The notes: generated by a model from the sequence alone, not told the origin. Shown: positions 49,103-58,810, counted from the stretch's first letter. The stretch is DNA of 64,000 nucleotides from an uncultured Christensenella sp. (GCA_910578325.1 CAJTQT010000004.1:166130-230129); one strand, 5' to 3'. Made by a program: numbers and translations.

Positions 49103-49141
49103 ATGCTAAAATATGTTGTATTATATTTCAAGGTTCAGCAT

Positions 49142-49173
49142 AAAAGCCCTAAACAAGTTTGTTTAAGGCTTTT
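49142..49173. terminator. Bidirectional terminator
   Basis: AAAAGCC-TAAACAA pairs with TTGTTTA-GGCTTTT (49142-49172, one mismatch), between convergent genes. Confidence 0.75.
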
Positions 49174-49207
49174 ATGAATAATAGAACGATAATAACCTAA
49201 ATCGAAT

Positions 49208-49465
49208 TTAGATAATTGCTATATCGCCTTCATAAACGGCGCAATCCGTTTCTTGCCTTAGACCGTCTTGTTTTTCAATTGGAAAGCAACAACCATTTAA
49301 GTTCATGCATTTTGCACAATGCTTGCTTATTGCACCGTAAACCAAATTTAGTTCTTTTTCCGTTTGGGTTTGTGCTGGCTTTGTGCCTTCATATATACAT
49401 TTTACCCAATCATTGTTTTCAAACAAATTTATCACTTTGTCGCTTACACTTTCAAAAGCATTCAC
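49208..49465 (-). CDS. Small protein sharing the Cys motif of the gene at 48135
   Basis: An 85-residue protein. ISKHCAKCMNLNGCCF (about 48-63) mirrors ITKKHCVKCIVVNQCWF of the 200-residue protein, with the same C-x2-C-x5-C spacing. The rest has no match. AGGAGG precedes the ATG at a distance of about ten bases. It may be a stand-alone or truncated relative of the larger protein. Confidence 0.55.
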   Translation of the reverse strand: MNAFESVSDKVINLFENNDWVKCIYEGTKPAQTQTEKELNLVYGAISKHCAKCMNLNGCCFPIEKQDGLRQETDCAVYEGDIAII

Positions 49466-49553
49466 AATTTAGTTTCCTCCTTTTGTTTTAAGCAGAAGAT
49501 AAAGCATCGACATATTGAAAATCAAATTTTTATGACAAAGAATAAAAAGATAA

Positions 49554-49584
49554 CGACCTAATCGAATTGATTCGATGTAGGTCG
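49554..49584 (-). terminator. Terminator of the 121-residue gene
   Basis: CGACCTA-ATCGAAT (49554-49567) pairs with ATTCGAT-TAGGTCG (one bulge); T-rich sequence follows on the minus strand. Confidence 0.65.
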
Positions 49585-49629
49585 CTATTAGTGGACGATA
49601 TGACGTAGCATAAGACCAGTTGATGTGTT

Positions 49630-49995
49630 TTATCTGTTTTCAAAGAATGTTTTATATTCTGGCGTAACCGTTAATTCCTGCATTAAAAGTTCCATATCGT
49701 CAAAAAGAGATTTTGTGCTTTTATTTCCCGGCGACCAGTATGCAAATACATTATCGTTAGAATATTTCAGTTCTTCTTCGTCGTAAGGTTGTAAACTCTC
49801 AAACGAATAGGTTAAATAATTATCTTCGGATTTTAGAATTACAAATCGATGTGCGTTATCTATTGAATAAAACACGTCGACAATTGTGTGCCCGTCAATA
49901 TAATTAAGTTCCTTATCGCGCATCGTTTCAACGATTTTATCCCATGTCGGTAAATGGCGCAGTTTAAATGTACTTTTTCGCTTAAAGATTTGCAT
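49630..49995 (-). CDS. Unknown 121-residue protein, immunity-like
   Basis: An acidic, mixed alpha/beta protein (HTIVDVFYSIDNAHRFVILK, YLTYSFESLQPYDEEELKY) of the size and charge common in immunity proteins of contact-dependent systems. No named family can be assigned. No clear ribosome binding site. It lies in the AT-rich islet beside the tRNA-Ala repeats. Confidence 0.5.
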   Translation of the reverse strand: MQIFKRKSTFKLRHLPTWDKIVETMRDKELNYIDGHTIVDVFYSIDNAHRFVILKSEDNYLTYSFESLQPYDEEELKYSNDNVFAYWSPGNKSTKSLFDDMELLMQELTVTPEYKTFFENR

Positions 49996-50079
49996 AGATA
50001 AATTATATTATAATTTTCAATAGCCTTCAAGCGTTTTAATAAATAAAACGATAAGTGAGTGTTCTTATCGGTCATATTT

Positions 50080-50240
50080 TGGTGGAGACGAGGGGATTCG
50101 CCTTTCAGCGATTGTTGACGAAAGTCCAATCGCGTGCAGCCGTTGGGGTTCGCGCACACAGTGCGCCGCGCTATTTCATTGCGCGGAACCCCCTGCTGAC
50201 GACATCAAAAAACCCAAAGCATTCTACTTTGGGTTTTACT
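50080..50240. repeat. 161-bp repeat with tRNA-Ala 3' end, copy 1
   Basis: Starts with 21 bases identical to the 3' end of tRNA-Ala (50080-50100), continues through GC-rich hairpins (around 50148-50185), and ends with the hairpin built on AACCCAAAGC. It is about 97 percent identical to copy 2 by eye. Confidence 0.85.
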
Positions 50241-50403
50241 GGTTGAAAAGTAGTAAAATAAAATTTACGTTAGTATCCAAACGACAGAGAAAGGTTGCAG
50301 ATTGTGCTCTTTTAAGTGCGAGCGCGACGGGAATTTACACGGACGTAAATGACTGAGCGCGAGGCGCGTAAAAAGGGCGCAAGATGCGCCTTTATATGCC
50401 GTT

Positions 50404-50563
50404 TGGTGGAGACGAGGGGATTCGCCTTTCAGCGATTGTTGACGAAAGTCCAATCGCGTGCAGCCGTTGGGGTTCGCGCACACAGTGCGCCGCGCTATTT
50501 CATTGCGCGGAATCCCCTACTGACGACATCAAAAAACCCAAAGCATTTCGCTTTGGGTTTTAC
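50404..50563. repeat. 160-bp repeat with tRNA-Ala 3' end, copy 2
   Basis: Same unit as 50080-50240, ending directly at the tRNA-Ala CCA. The 3' end of the tRNA thus occurs at 50080, 50404 and 50564 in direct orientation. The spacer 50241-50403 holds GC-rich palindromic sequence (about 50307-50392) and no gene. Confidence 0.85.
50531..50561 (-). terminator. Terminator of tRNA-Ala
   Basis: Hairpin AACCCAAAGC/GCTTTGGGTT with a T run on the minus strand, two bases beyond the tRNA 3' end. Also present in repeat copy 1 at 50209-50239. Confidence 0.8.
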
Positions 50564-50639
50564 TGGTGGAGACGAGGGGATTCGAACCCCTGGCCTATGC
50601 GTTGCGAACGCATCGCTCTACCAACTGAGCCACGCCCCC
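50564..50639 (-). tRNA. tRNA-Ala (anticodon CGC), CCA encoded
   Basis: Seven-base acceptor GGGGGCG with CGTCTCC (two wobble pairs), D stem GCTC/GAGC, anticodon stem ATGCG/CGCAT around TTCGCAA (anticodon CGC), T loop TTCGAAT, CCA encoded. Its 3' end is duplicated twice downstream. Confidence 0.93.
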
Positions 50640-50889
50640 ACATAAATTTGCGCATACGCGCTTGCGTATCGTGCCTTGATATATTACAACATTTTTTCGA
50701 TATGGACAAGTGATTTTCAAGAGAATTTTTTCAAAAACGACAAAATTATTTTAGGAGAACCACCCGTCACAATACGCCACGCATCAAATAACCTCAATTA
50801 TTGCACGTAGTGCGTCATTTCCAAAACGCCGCTAAATTCTGCAAATTTGATTTGTTTTCTAAAAACAGGCTAATTTTATAATACTTCCG

Positions 50890-52611
50890 TCAAAGCCGAG
50901 TGTCATAATGAGGAATAAACTCGAATTTTGAATATTTTTTTGCTACAGCGCGATATGCAAACATCATTTTGAAAAAATAGCCTACAAGTCTGAACCCCGC
51001 TTTCCACAGTTCGGATTTTTTTATATCCGTGACAAAGCCTTTACCCGTCGCGGGACAAAAATGCAGAACTCTTTTTTTAAGATAGAAACTGTCAAGTTCA
51101 AACCGCGCGGCCATATCGACCTGAGCAACACCCTTTTTATAGAAACACTTCGGCAGGAAATATCCGTTGAGAGTAAGCACGTTTTTCGCTTTGATTTTTC
51201 TTTGCGTCACTCGGTTTATCTGATTTAAATCAACGTCTATATCAAACTCGTTTTTAAGTTCGTCTACGTCCAAAAGCCGCGGTCCGAGAGATGAAATTGC
51301 GGCGTGGCTTTTCTCGCTGTCCATATTAGCCAGATACTGCGGACCTTTGAAAAAATCCGCGTATGCTTTAAAAATCAAATTAACTGCAAAATACCTCTGT
51401 TGCACGAGTTGCTTACCCACTGCAGCAACCAACTTAATCCAGTTGGCGAACGCGCCCTTCCCTCTCGGATAACGCGCGCTGACAATCAACTCGTTCCGCT
51501 TTGTATAATATTCGAGAGCGGCACTGTATTTATTGTCGAAACTCTCGTGCCATACCGCAATTCCCGAGGACGTAATCACGTGTTGCGCGGCGCGCAGTCC
51601 GTATTCCACGTCATCGCAACGAATAAACAACGGCAGCGGATAACCGTATTTTTGCATTGCGCTTATGGGCATACACATATAGAACCAGGCATTGTAGTCG
51701 GGCTCGTCCTGATCCTCGTTTCCGCAAATTGTTTCGCGCAATCTTGCGTCGATTTTTCTCCTGCGGGAACGAATGGAATTCCCCGTCCAGTCCGCCCCCA
51801 TCTCTTCTTGAAGGTAGGGTTTATCGAGCACGAGCATCGCACCACCGACGGACGCGTCATTATATTCGTCGGCAAGAACGGATAACAATGTCGCCGTACG
51901 GCTCAAGGTATTGACGTCAAACAGAATATCATCGTCCATAAGCAGGAAATGCGTATATTCTCCCGTCGCACACACCTCTGCGATACCTCGCGTAAAGCCG
52001 CCGCTGCCGCCCGTGTTCTCGTTGGGAATAAGTCTGATTCCGTCTCCGAAATCATCGGTAAGCGTCCTTCCGTTGTCGACTACGAACACATCGAAGAAGC
52101 AGTTATCATTCAGCGACCGCCTATATTCCGTCAGATTAGCGATATTCCTCCGCAGATACTGTTCCCGTTTATAGGTACAAATAACAATTCCTATACGCAC
52201 GTCACCTGCCGCAATGCCATTCGCGTACCAACCTCCGGATTTAATCACCGAGTCTCCGCAAGCCTCGAACGCGGCGTAGATAAAACCGCCGTCGGGAATC
52301 GAATTTATATCGGCGCGAACTTCTCCTCCGCTGTCTATTTGCGAACTCACAATAAGGCTATCCGCTCCGTCCGCAAATCTGTACAGCGAAAGAACGCCTC
52401 GCCCGACCACGTCAAGGCGAAAAGCGACTTCGTTTACCGTCGTATATTTTTTATATCTGGAATGTGAAAAGCAATTAAAATACGTGTCAAATGTCAACCT
52501 GCCGCCATTATTGACATAAACGGAATCTCCGCGGAGCGTTCCTCCGCGGAAATACAGTTCCTGTTCGCCGCAAATATCTTTGCGCGGAAATGTCAAATTA
52601 TACAGTAACAC
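50890..52611 (-). CDS. GlfT2-like galactofuranosyltransferase
   Basis: A 573-residue GT2 enzyme. An N-terminal beta-sandwich domain (about 1-140) precedes the GT-A core: VICTYKREQYLRRNIANL (about 146-163), HFLLMDDDILFD with the D-D-D metal motif (about 221-232), and a W-H-E-S-F element (about 352) as catalytic base region. The C-terminal helical domain is like mycobacterial GlfT2. It adds galactofuranose from UDP-Galf to cell-surface glycan. The GTG start overlaps the stop of glf, so both are translated together. Confidence 0.88.
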   Translation of the reverse strand: MLLYNLTFPRKDICGEQELYFRGGTLRGDSVYVNNGGRLTFDTYFNCFSHSRYKKYTTVNEVAFRLDVVGRGVLSLYRFADGADSLIVSSQIDSGGEVRADINSIPDGGFIYAAFEACGDSVIKSGGWYANGIAAGDVRIGIVICTYKREQYLRRNIANLTEYRRSLNDNCFFDVFVVDNGRTLTDDFGDGIRLIPNENTGGSGGFTRGIAEVCATGEYTHFLLMDDDILFDVNTLSRTATLLSVLADEYNDASVGGAMLVLDKPYLQEEMGADWTGNSIRSRRRKIDARLRETICGNEDQDEPDYNAWFYMCMPISAMQKYGYPLPLFIRCDDVEYGLRAAQHVITSSGIAVWHESFDNKYSAALEYYTKRNELIVSARYPRGKGAFANWIKLVAAVGKQLVQQRYFAVNLIFKAYADFFKGPQYLANMDSEKSHAAISSLGPRLLDVDELKNEFDIDVDLNQINRVTQRKIKAKNVLTLNGYFLPKCFYKKGVAQVDMAARFELDSFYLKKRVLHFCPATGKGFVTDIKKSELWKAGFRLVGYFFKMMFAYRAVAKKYSKFEFIPHYDTRL

Positions 52612-53710
52612 TTAATTCCCGTTTTGCGAGTTCGAGCGCGCGCTCGATAACTCTGTCCATATCGTAATATTTATACTCTCCGAGACGCCCGCCCATAACA
52701 ACATCTTTCCTCTCTGCAAGCAACAGTTTATATTTATTGTACAGCGAGGTATTTTTTTCGTCGTTTATAGGATAATACGCCTCCGCTCCGTCCGTCCATT
52801 CCGCAGGATACTCGAAACTCACAACTGTCTTAGGCGTTTTTGCAAACGCGAAATGCTTATGTTCGATAATTCTTGTATATGGAGTTTCCCTGTCGGTGTA
52901 ATTGATAACCGCGTTGCTCTGGAAATCCTCTTTGTCATAAACTCTTTCTTCGAGGCGTACGGTTCTGTATTCCAACTTACCGTAACAATATCCGAAAAAC
53001 TCGTCTATCTTTCCGGTATAAAGCACCTTTGCGAATTTGTCTGATGTCGTATTCGCAAAATCGAAATAATCGGTATTGAGGCGCACTTCAATACCGTCCA
53101 GCATTCTCCCGACCATCGCCGTGTAGCCGTCTATCGGAATACCCTGATACTTCGCGTTGAAATAGTTGTTGTCATAGGTAAACCTGAGCGGAAGTCTCTT
53201 TATGATAAATGCGGGAAGGTCTTTGCAGTCTCTTCCCCACTGCTTTTCCGTGTATCCTTTTACCAACTTCTCGTATATATCTCTGCCGACCATTTTGAGA
53301 GCCTGTTCTTCGAGGTTTTGCGGCTCTCCTATATTCAAATCGGCAATCTGTTCGGAAATTTTGGCCCTTGCCTCTTCTTCGGTCTCAACGCCCCACATCT
53401 GATGAAACGTGTTCATATTAAACGGAAGATTATATCTTTCGCCCTTATAATCTGCGATAGGACTGTTTATAAATCCGTTAAATGCGGCAAATCTGTTTAC
53501 GTATTCCCAAACGCTGTCGCTGTTTGTATGAAAAATATGCGCGCCGTACTTGTGAATGTCAATATTCTCCTGCCGCTGCGTATAAATATTTCCGGCGATA
53601 TGCGACCGCTTGTCGATAACAAAGCATTTTTTACCGGCGTCGGTCAATTCTCTTGCAAAAACCGCGCCCGTCAACCCTGCTCCTACTATAAGATAATCGT
53701 AATGAATCAA
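52598..53710 (-). CDS. glf: UDP-galactopyranose mutase
   Basis: A 370-residue flavoprotein. The FAD-binding motif YLIVGAGLTGAVFARELTDA starts at residue 5; IDKRSHIAGNIYT, DIHKYGAHIFHT and the late GRLGEYKYYDMD are family signatures. It converts UDP-galactopyranose to UDP-galactofuranose, the donor for the neighbouring transferases. It starts at a TTG with AAGGAG ten bases upstream. Divergent from the second GlfT2-like gene. Confidence 0.95.
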   Translation of the reverse strand: MIHYDYLIVGAGLTGAVFARELTDAGKKCFVIDKRSHIAGNIYTQRQENIDIHKYGAHIFHTNSDSVWEYVNRFAAFNGFINSPIADYKGERYNLPFNMNTFHQMWGVETEEEARAKISEQIADLNIGEPQNLEEQALKMVGRDIYEKLVKGYTEKQWGRDCKDLPAFIIKRLPLRFTYDNNYFNAKYQGIPIDGYTAMVGRMLDGIEVRLNTDYFDFANTTSDKFAKVLYTGKIDEFFGYCYGKLEYRTVRLEERVYDKEDFQSNAVINYTDRETPYTRIIEHKHFAFAKTPKTVVSFEYPAEWTDGAEAYYPINDEKNTSLYNKYKLLLAERKDVVMGGRLGEYKYYDMDRVIERALELAKRELSVTV

Positions 53711-53933
53711 TTATTGAATCTCCTTTTCTCTTTTAGTTTCGTAATAAGTTTATCACATCCTACTCATAAAGTCAATTTTCAAGCATTCCTCTATTATTAT
53801 CTCTAAAACACAATAATATTCTTATATTTTCACATAGAGTAATATAATATATTAAATATATCTTAGTTGACAAAGCATACTTTTTAAGATTATCATTAAA
53901 CTAATAGTGAATTCAAAAGGGAGGAATTCTACA

Positions 53934-55730
53934 ATGATTGCACAAAATATTTTATTTCCGAATCCTCGAATCTGCTCCGAGCGGGATTTGTATATGCGTC
54001 TTGGAAATAATGCAGAGTACGTATTTGTTAAGGATGAAATAAATTTTACAAGACGCTTTTCAATAGTTTTTTTTGATACCTATTTTAATTCTTTTTCTAT
54101 AGGTAAATGGAGTAAATATACAAATATAAAAAACGTGATTTTGAATCTAAGGTTAAAAGGTGAGTTTATAGTAACCCTATGGCACGAAGATCTTATAAAT
54201 GAAAGATCCGTAAAAGAGATTGTTAATGAACAAATTGTAAAATCAGATCAAGAAAAGCAATTTTCATTTGGATTTAATTCGTTAAAAACGAGCGGTATAT
54301 ATTATTTCTGCCTCAATGCCCTTAAAGCGAATTCCGTGTATTACGGAGGCAATTACGAAATTGAAGAAGGCGATACCCGAAATATAAAATTAGGCGTATC
54401 GATATGCCACTATCGTAAAGAGGCATATATTCGCCGCAATATGGAGTCTATAGCAAGCTTTCTCAATAAAAATCCTAAGTTCGCTTCAAGATTAGAAGTG
54501 TTTATCTCTGATAATGCTCAAACCCTCAGCACAAACGATGCGCCTTATGATTTTGTGCATATTTTCCCAAACAAAAACGTAGGAGGCGCAGGGGGATTTA
54601 CTCGTTGCATTATGGAGATTCAAAAAACAAACGAATCCGACAATAGCATAACTCACGCACTTTTAATGGATGATGACTTAACGTTCGATCCTGAAATTCT
54701 TTATAGGACTTGGGCTTTCTTAACAAATTTAAAAGACAAATACTCTCAATACTTCTTTAGTGGATTGATGAATCGTCAAGATTTTAAAAATATTCAACAC
54801 GAAAACGGCGCACTTTGGAACGGCGGTGATTTCATAAGTCTTAAAGGTCATTCTGATATGAATATTTTTCAAAACGTATTATTCAACGATTGTATAGAAG
54901 AAAGTGTTGAATTCGCACCGTGGTGGTATTGTGGGATTCCTATTGAATCAACTGAAAATAACCTTCCATTGCCGATTTTCTATCGCGAAGATGACGCAGA
55001 ATACGGTATGCGTTGCGCTAAAGGAATTATCAGTATGAACGGTATTTGTGTATGGCACGAACCTTTTGAAAATAAATTTGTTCCGTTTGTATGCTATTAT
55101 CATTCGCGCAATTTGCATTTGGTCAATTGCTTACACCACCCTGAAAATGGAAAGAAGTCGTTACTCAACTACACTTATCGAGAAATAAAGCGTGAACTTT
55201 GCTTTTTGAGATATAAAATAGCAGATTTATATTTGCAAGCCGCTGAAGATTTTATGAAAGGCATTGACTGGTTTAAAAAGACTGATACTATGCAAAATCA
55301 TAAAAAAGTGGTAACCAACTGCTACAAACTTCAAAATGTTGACGAGATTAAAGAGATGCCATTCATCTATGGTGAATATATTTGGGCAGTAAACAAACCG
55401 CCTATGTCCAAAATTAAAAGATTTATTTGGCATCATTCTCAAAGCGGCAACCTAATTAAGGCAAAACGTAATGTTTGGGTTCCTATTGCGCCCGGTCAAG
55501 TTAGAGAAGAAATGTTTGTACGCGCAAAAAAAGCATATCATTTTGATCTCTCGCAACAGCGGGGATTCATAACCGAACGGAGCAAAAAAGAATACCGTCG
55601 CATAATGCGAAGATTCAGAAAACTCAAAAACTTAGTAAATAGAAAATACAATACCGTGGCAAAAGACTACAGAAACAGAATACAAGAAATACAGACTCTT
55701 GATTTTTGGAATAAATATTTGGAGGTTTAA
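53934..55730 (+). CDS. Second GlfT2-like glycosyltransferase
   Basis: A 598-residue protein from the ATG at 53934 (GGAGG just before; an upstream ATG at 53907 lacks a site). It has the same layout as the 573-residue enzyme: N-terminal beta domain, VSICHYRKEAYIRRNMESI, HALLMDDDLTFD, WHEPFENKFVPF and a helical C-terminus. It is more AT-rich than its paralogue, so it may have arrived separately. The two together could make a polymer with alternating linkages. Operon with the gene at 55737 (6-bp gap). Confidence 0.87.
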   Translation: MIAQNILFPNPRICSERDLYMRLGNNAEYVFVKDEINFTRRFSIVFFDTYFNSFSIGKWSKYTNIKNVILNLRLKGEFIVTLWHEDLINERSVKEIVNEQIVKSDQEKQFSFGFNSLKTSGIYYFCLNALKANSVYYGGNYEIEEGDTRNIKLGVSICHYRKEAYIRRNMESIASFLNKNPKFASRLEVFISDNAQTLSTNDAPYDFVHIFPNKNVGGAGGFTRCIMEIQKTNESDNSITHALLMDDDLTFDPEILYRTWAFLTNLKDKYSQYFFSGLMNRQDFKNIQHENGALWNGGDFISLKGHSDMNIFQNVLFNDCIEESVEFAPWWYCGIPIESTENNLPLPIFYREDDAEYGMRCAKGIISMNGICVWHEPFENKFVPFVCYYHSRNLHLVNCLHHPENGKKSLLNYTYREIKRELCFLRYKIADLYLQAAEDFMKGIDWFKKTDTMQNHKKVVTNCYKLQNVDEIKEMPFIYGEYIWAVNKPPMSKIKRFIWHHSQSGNLIKAKRNVWVPIAPGQVREEMFVRAKKAYHFDLSQQRGFITERSKKEYRRIMRRFRKLKNLVNRKYNTVAKDYRNRIQEIQTLDFWNKYLEV

Positions 55731-55736
55731 ACTTAG

Positions 55737-57908
55737 ATGGCATTAACTGTGGATGTGTTGAATAAAAATCTTTGTCCTGGTTGCAGTGCTTGCTACAATG
55801 CATGTCCTGTAAACGCAATTAAATTAGAAGAATGCGGAAATGCAGGCTTTTTTGAACCTGTAATCGATAGAGACAAATGTATAAATTGCGGTCTATGTGA
55901 AAAAACTTGTCCTGTATTGCATCCTCCATATGATAATGACCGCAATCCTCAATGCTTTGCCGCTATGGCAAACGACGAACTGCGTCTTGACAGCAGTTCT
56001 GGCGGTATGTTTAGCGTTTTAGCGCAATATATTTTAGATAACAACGGATATGTATGTGCAGCAAGTTTGGATGAAGATTTTAAACTTAACCATATTATCA
56101 TAAATTCCCAAAGCGAACTCCCTGCCCTACGCAGATCTAAATATATACAGAGTTATGTAGGAAATAGTTTCAGAGAAATTAAAGCCTTATTAGACGAAGA
56201 TAAGATAGTTTTGTTTACAGGTTGTCCATGTCAAGTTGCAGGCTTAAAGAATTTTTTAGGTAAACCATACGACAATCTTTTACTCGTAGATTTGGTTTGT
56301 CACGGCGCTCCGTCGCAAAAGGTATTTCAAAAATATATCGAAGAAACATACGGAAAAAATAATCTGAAAGATTTCAAGTTTAGAACAAAGAAATACGGCT
56401 ATGTTTCTTTTACTCAAACGGCGACACTAAAAACGGGCGAAGAAATAGGACGGGATATTTCATTCGACTATTTTGAAAAAATCATGCACTCCGGAATGGG
56501 ACTTAAAGATATTTGCGGAGATTGCATATTTGCCGAAACACCGCGACAAGGTGATATCACCATTGGTGATTTCTGGGGAATAACCAAATACAATTCGCAA
56601 CTTAATGATAATAAAGGAACTAGTCTTGTATTATTAAACAATTCAAAAGGACTTGAATTTTTCTCCAAAATCAAAAAGCATCTTAAAAAGCAGGAAGCAG
56701 TTCCCTTTGAGGTCGCAAGAACTAATAATAGATTCGGAAGAAGATTGAATCTGCCCAAAGAACGCAGATGGTTCTTTACAATGATAAAAAACCAGCCGTT
56801 CAATAAAGCAGCGAACTACTCTTTGAATAGAAAATTTAATGTCGGTGTAATAGGTCTTTGGTATGGAAGGAATTATGGCAGTATGGTCACTTATTATGCC
56901 CTTCATCATGTTCTTACGCAGAGATTAAATCAATCTGTTTTAATGATAGAAAACTGCCTCGCCCCTCCCGCAGGAGAAATATCGAAAACTTCTCCGCGTT
57001 TAATCGCAAAAAAGTATTATGATATAAGTGCTAAATACTCCGTAGATGACCTATCAAAACTAAATAATCACTGCGATGCGTATATAGTAGGTTCTGATCA
57101 ATTATGGAATGTTTATTTAAGCAGGCCCTATAAACAAACGTATTTTCTTGGATTTGCCGACGAACGCAATAAAAAAATTGCCTATGGTACTTCATTTGGC
57201 ATCCCCTATTGCGGCAATTCGAGAGAAAAAATGATAAGTCAACATAATCTCAAAAGATTTGATGCTGTTTCCGTTCGCGATACGATGTCAAAGCAGATAT
57301 GCGAAAACGAATTCGGACTTACAAATATAACGCAAGTTTGCGATCCGTCATTTCTCTGTCCTGTCGAAGAATATTCAAAGTTAGCATCGCAATCAAATTT
57401 ATCCATATCCGAAAAATATATTCTTGCTTATATTTTGGATCCAGAACCTAAATTCGCAAAGGTTTTGAATGCTATATCAAAAAAATACGGTTGCAAAATC
57501 AAAGTCATTTTAAATGAATTGCCTAATATATGGGAATCTAATAAACAAGAACTCGCCGCCGATAAATTTGATAACATAGAAGTTTTATCCAACGTGGATT
57601 TATACGAATGGCTTTATTACTACGAACACGCACAGTCAGTAATAACAGATTCTTTCCACGGCACCATATTTTCTATAATATTCCAGAAGCCTTTTGCGAC
57701 AAAAATAAATGTCAAACGCGGTGCCGAGAGATTTACTTCATTATTACAACCATTAGGTCTTGAGAATAGACTTATGGAAAACTTAGACATAACAACGATT
57801 TCCAACTTAATTGACCGCATTGATTATCATAATGCAAATGAAAAGTTAAAACTTATAACTGAAGCATCTTATGAATGGTTAAAAAACAATTTATTAGAAA
57901 AAAAATAA
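55737..57908 (+). CDS. Fusion of ferredoxin/FrhB-type domain and polysaccharide pyruvyl transferase
   Basis: A 723-residue protein. Two 4Fe-4S clusters (CPGCSACYNACP, CINCGLCEKTCP, about 13-62) lead into an FrhB/FdhB C-terminal type domain (about 75-345; SGGMFSVLAQYIL, FTGCPCQVAGLKNFLG, GDITIGDFWG). The second half (about 365-723) is a CsaB-like pyruvyl transferase: IGLWYGRNYGSMVTYYAL, IVGSDQLWN, SVITDSFHGTIF. It should add pyruvate ketals or a similar group to surface glycan; the iron-sulfur half may be a reductase of the glycan or donor. AT-rich like the gene before it. Confidence 0.85.
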   Translation: MALTVDVLNKNLCPGCSACYNACPVNAIKLEECGNAGFFEPVIDRDKCINCGLCEKTCPVLHPPYDNDRNPQCFAAMANDELRLDSSSGGMFSVLAQYILDNNGYVCAASLDEDFKLNHIIINSQSELPALRRSKYIQSYVGNSFREIKALLDEDKIVLFTGCPCQVAGLKNFLGKPYDNLLLVDLVCHGAPSQKVFQKYIEETYGKNNLKDFKFRTKKYGYVSFTQTATLKTGEEIGRDISFDYFEKIMHSGMGLKDICGDCIFAETPRQGDITIGDFWGITKYNSQLNDNKGTSLVLLNNSKGLEFFSKIKKHLKKQEAVPFEVARTNNRFGRRLNLPKERRWFFTMIKNQPFNKAANYSLNRKFNVGVIGLWYGRNYGSMVTYYALHHVLTQRLNQSVLMIENCLAPPAGEISKTSPRLIAKKYYDISAKYSVDDLSKLNNHCDAYIVGSDQLWNVYLSRPYKQTYFLGFADERNKKIAYGTSFGIPYCGNSREKMISQHNLKRFDAVSVRDTMSKQICENEFGLTNITQVCDPSFLCPVEEYSKLASQSNLSISEKYILAYILDPEPKFAKVLNAISKKYGCKIKVILNELPNIWESNKQELAADKFDNIEVLSNVDLYEWLYYYEHAQSVITDSFHGTIFSIIFQKPFATKINVKRGAERFTSLLQPLGLENRLMENLDITTISNLIDRIDYHNANEKLKLITEASYEWLKNNLLEKK

Positions 57909-57911
57909 TTT

Positions 57912-57950
57912 AAGAAAGGAATCCGTAAAAATTACGGATTCCTTTCTTAT
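57912..57950. terminator. Bidirectional terminator
   Basis: 15-bp perfect stem AAGAAAGGAATCCGT (57912-57926) with 57934-57948, between convergent genes; it overlaps the stop of the next gene. Confidence 0.9.
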
Positions 57951-58810
57951 TTGACCTCCATTTCTTCACACAGGTCATTGATAATCGATTGTTCAGCAGA
58001 TTTATATTCTAATTCGGTATCACATATCTTAACTACAAGATGCGGCACGAATGCTTTGAAAAGAATTTTTCTTTTGCTTTTGCACCAGTCAATGGCGATT
58101 GCCACCGCATACACGACCGCCCCGAGCAGACATATCGCCATATCCGCTATCGTATCGATGAGCCCCAAATCCAGATAGCCGTCGATGACCACCGACTGTC
58201 CGTTGCCGAAATAAATAACGGTATGCGTAATTCCCTCTACGTCGAAAGTGTACGCGTGCGTGCCAGACAGAAGATAGGAATTGAAACCGTTCACAACCGT
58301 ATCCTCCTGCATATCGAGTCCGAAAGCGTGAGTTCCGAGATATTCGAAGAGTTCCCAAAGCAAAGCGATAGCGAGGCTGAACACAAACCCGAAAAGCAAA
58401 CAAGCGGCAAAGGATTTTTTATTCTCCGCTTCACCGATAAACAGTTCGAGTATTGCAAATCCGAGGCAAGCGAAAATGAATCCCGAAATGCAGTGCAATA
58501 AGGTATCGAACCAAGGCACCAGCGTATACAGGTCGTATCCCGAACCGAGCAGACTTCCCAACGCAATAAACAGAACGAGCGAAATAAACGGAGTCACAAA
58601 GCGGAGTTTGAGTCCCATTTCAAGCGCATAGATAAGCGGAACAAAAAAAATAAAAATCAAAGCCATCAAAGCGTTTCTGATTTGATTTTCCACGAGGAAA
58701 TAGATAAACGACGCCAGACAGAACGCACAGAACAGCAACATAACCGCTAAAAATGACTTGCTGGATTTATTACGGGCGGCAATATATGTAAAATAAGCGG
58801 GCTTACGCAT
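57947..58810 (-). CDS. YjdF-like (DUF2238-type) membrane protein
   Basis: A 287-residue protein with about seven membrane helices, from the ATG at 58810 (AGGAGG before it). Polar residues within the helices, WFDTLLHCISGF, ALLWELFEYLGTHA and DTIADMAICLLG, match the DTLLH ... WE..E ... DT..D pattern of YjdF-type proteins. Function unknown; the acidic/His pattern suggests metal or proton handling. The soluble ends are charged. Monocistronic. Confidence 0.7.
   Translation of the reverse strand: MRKPAYFTYIAARNKSSKSFLAVMLLFCAFCLASFIYFLVENQIRNALMALIFIFFVPLIYALEMGLKLRFVTPFISLVLFIALGSLLGSGYDLYTLVPWFDTLLHCISGFIFACLGFAILELFIGEAENKKSFAACLLFGFVFSLAIALLWELFEYLGTHAFGLDMQEDTVVNGFNSYLLSGTHAYTFDVEGITHTVIYFGNGQSVVIDGYLDLGLIDTIADMAICLLGAVVYAVAIAIDWCKSKRKILFKAFVPHLVVKICDTELEYKSAEQSIINDLCEEMEVK

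Noticed and set aside
50055..50713. Frames across the tRNA-Ala repeats
   Set aside because: They read through tRNA sequence and its duplicated 3' ends; such products are a known annotation artefact.
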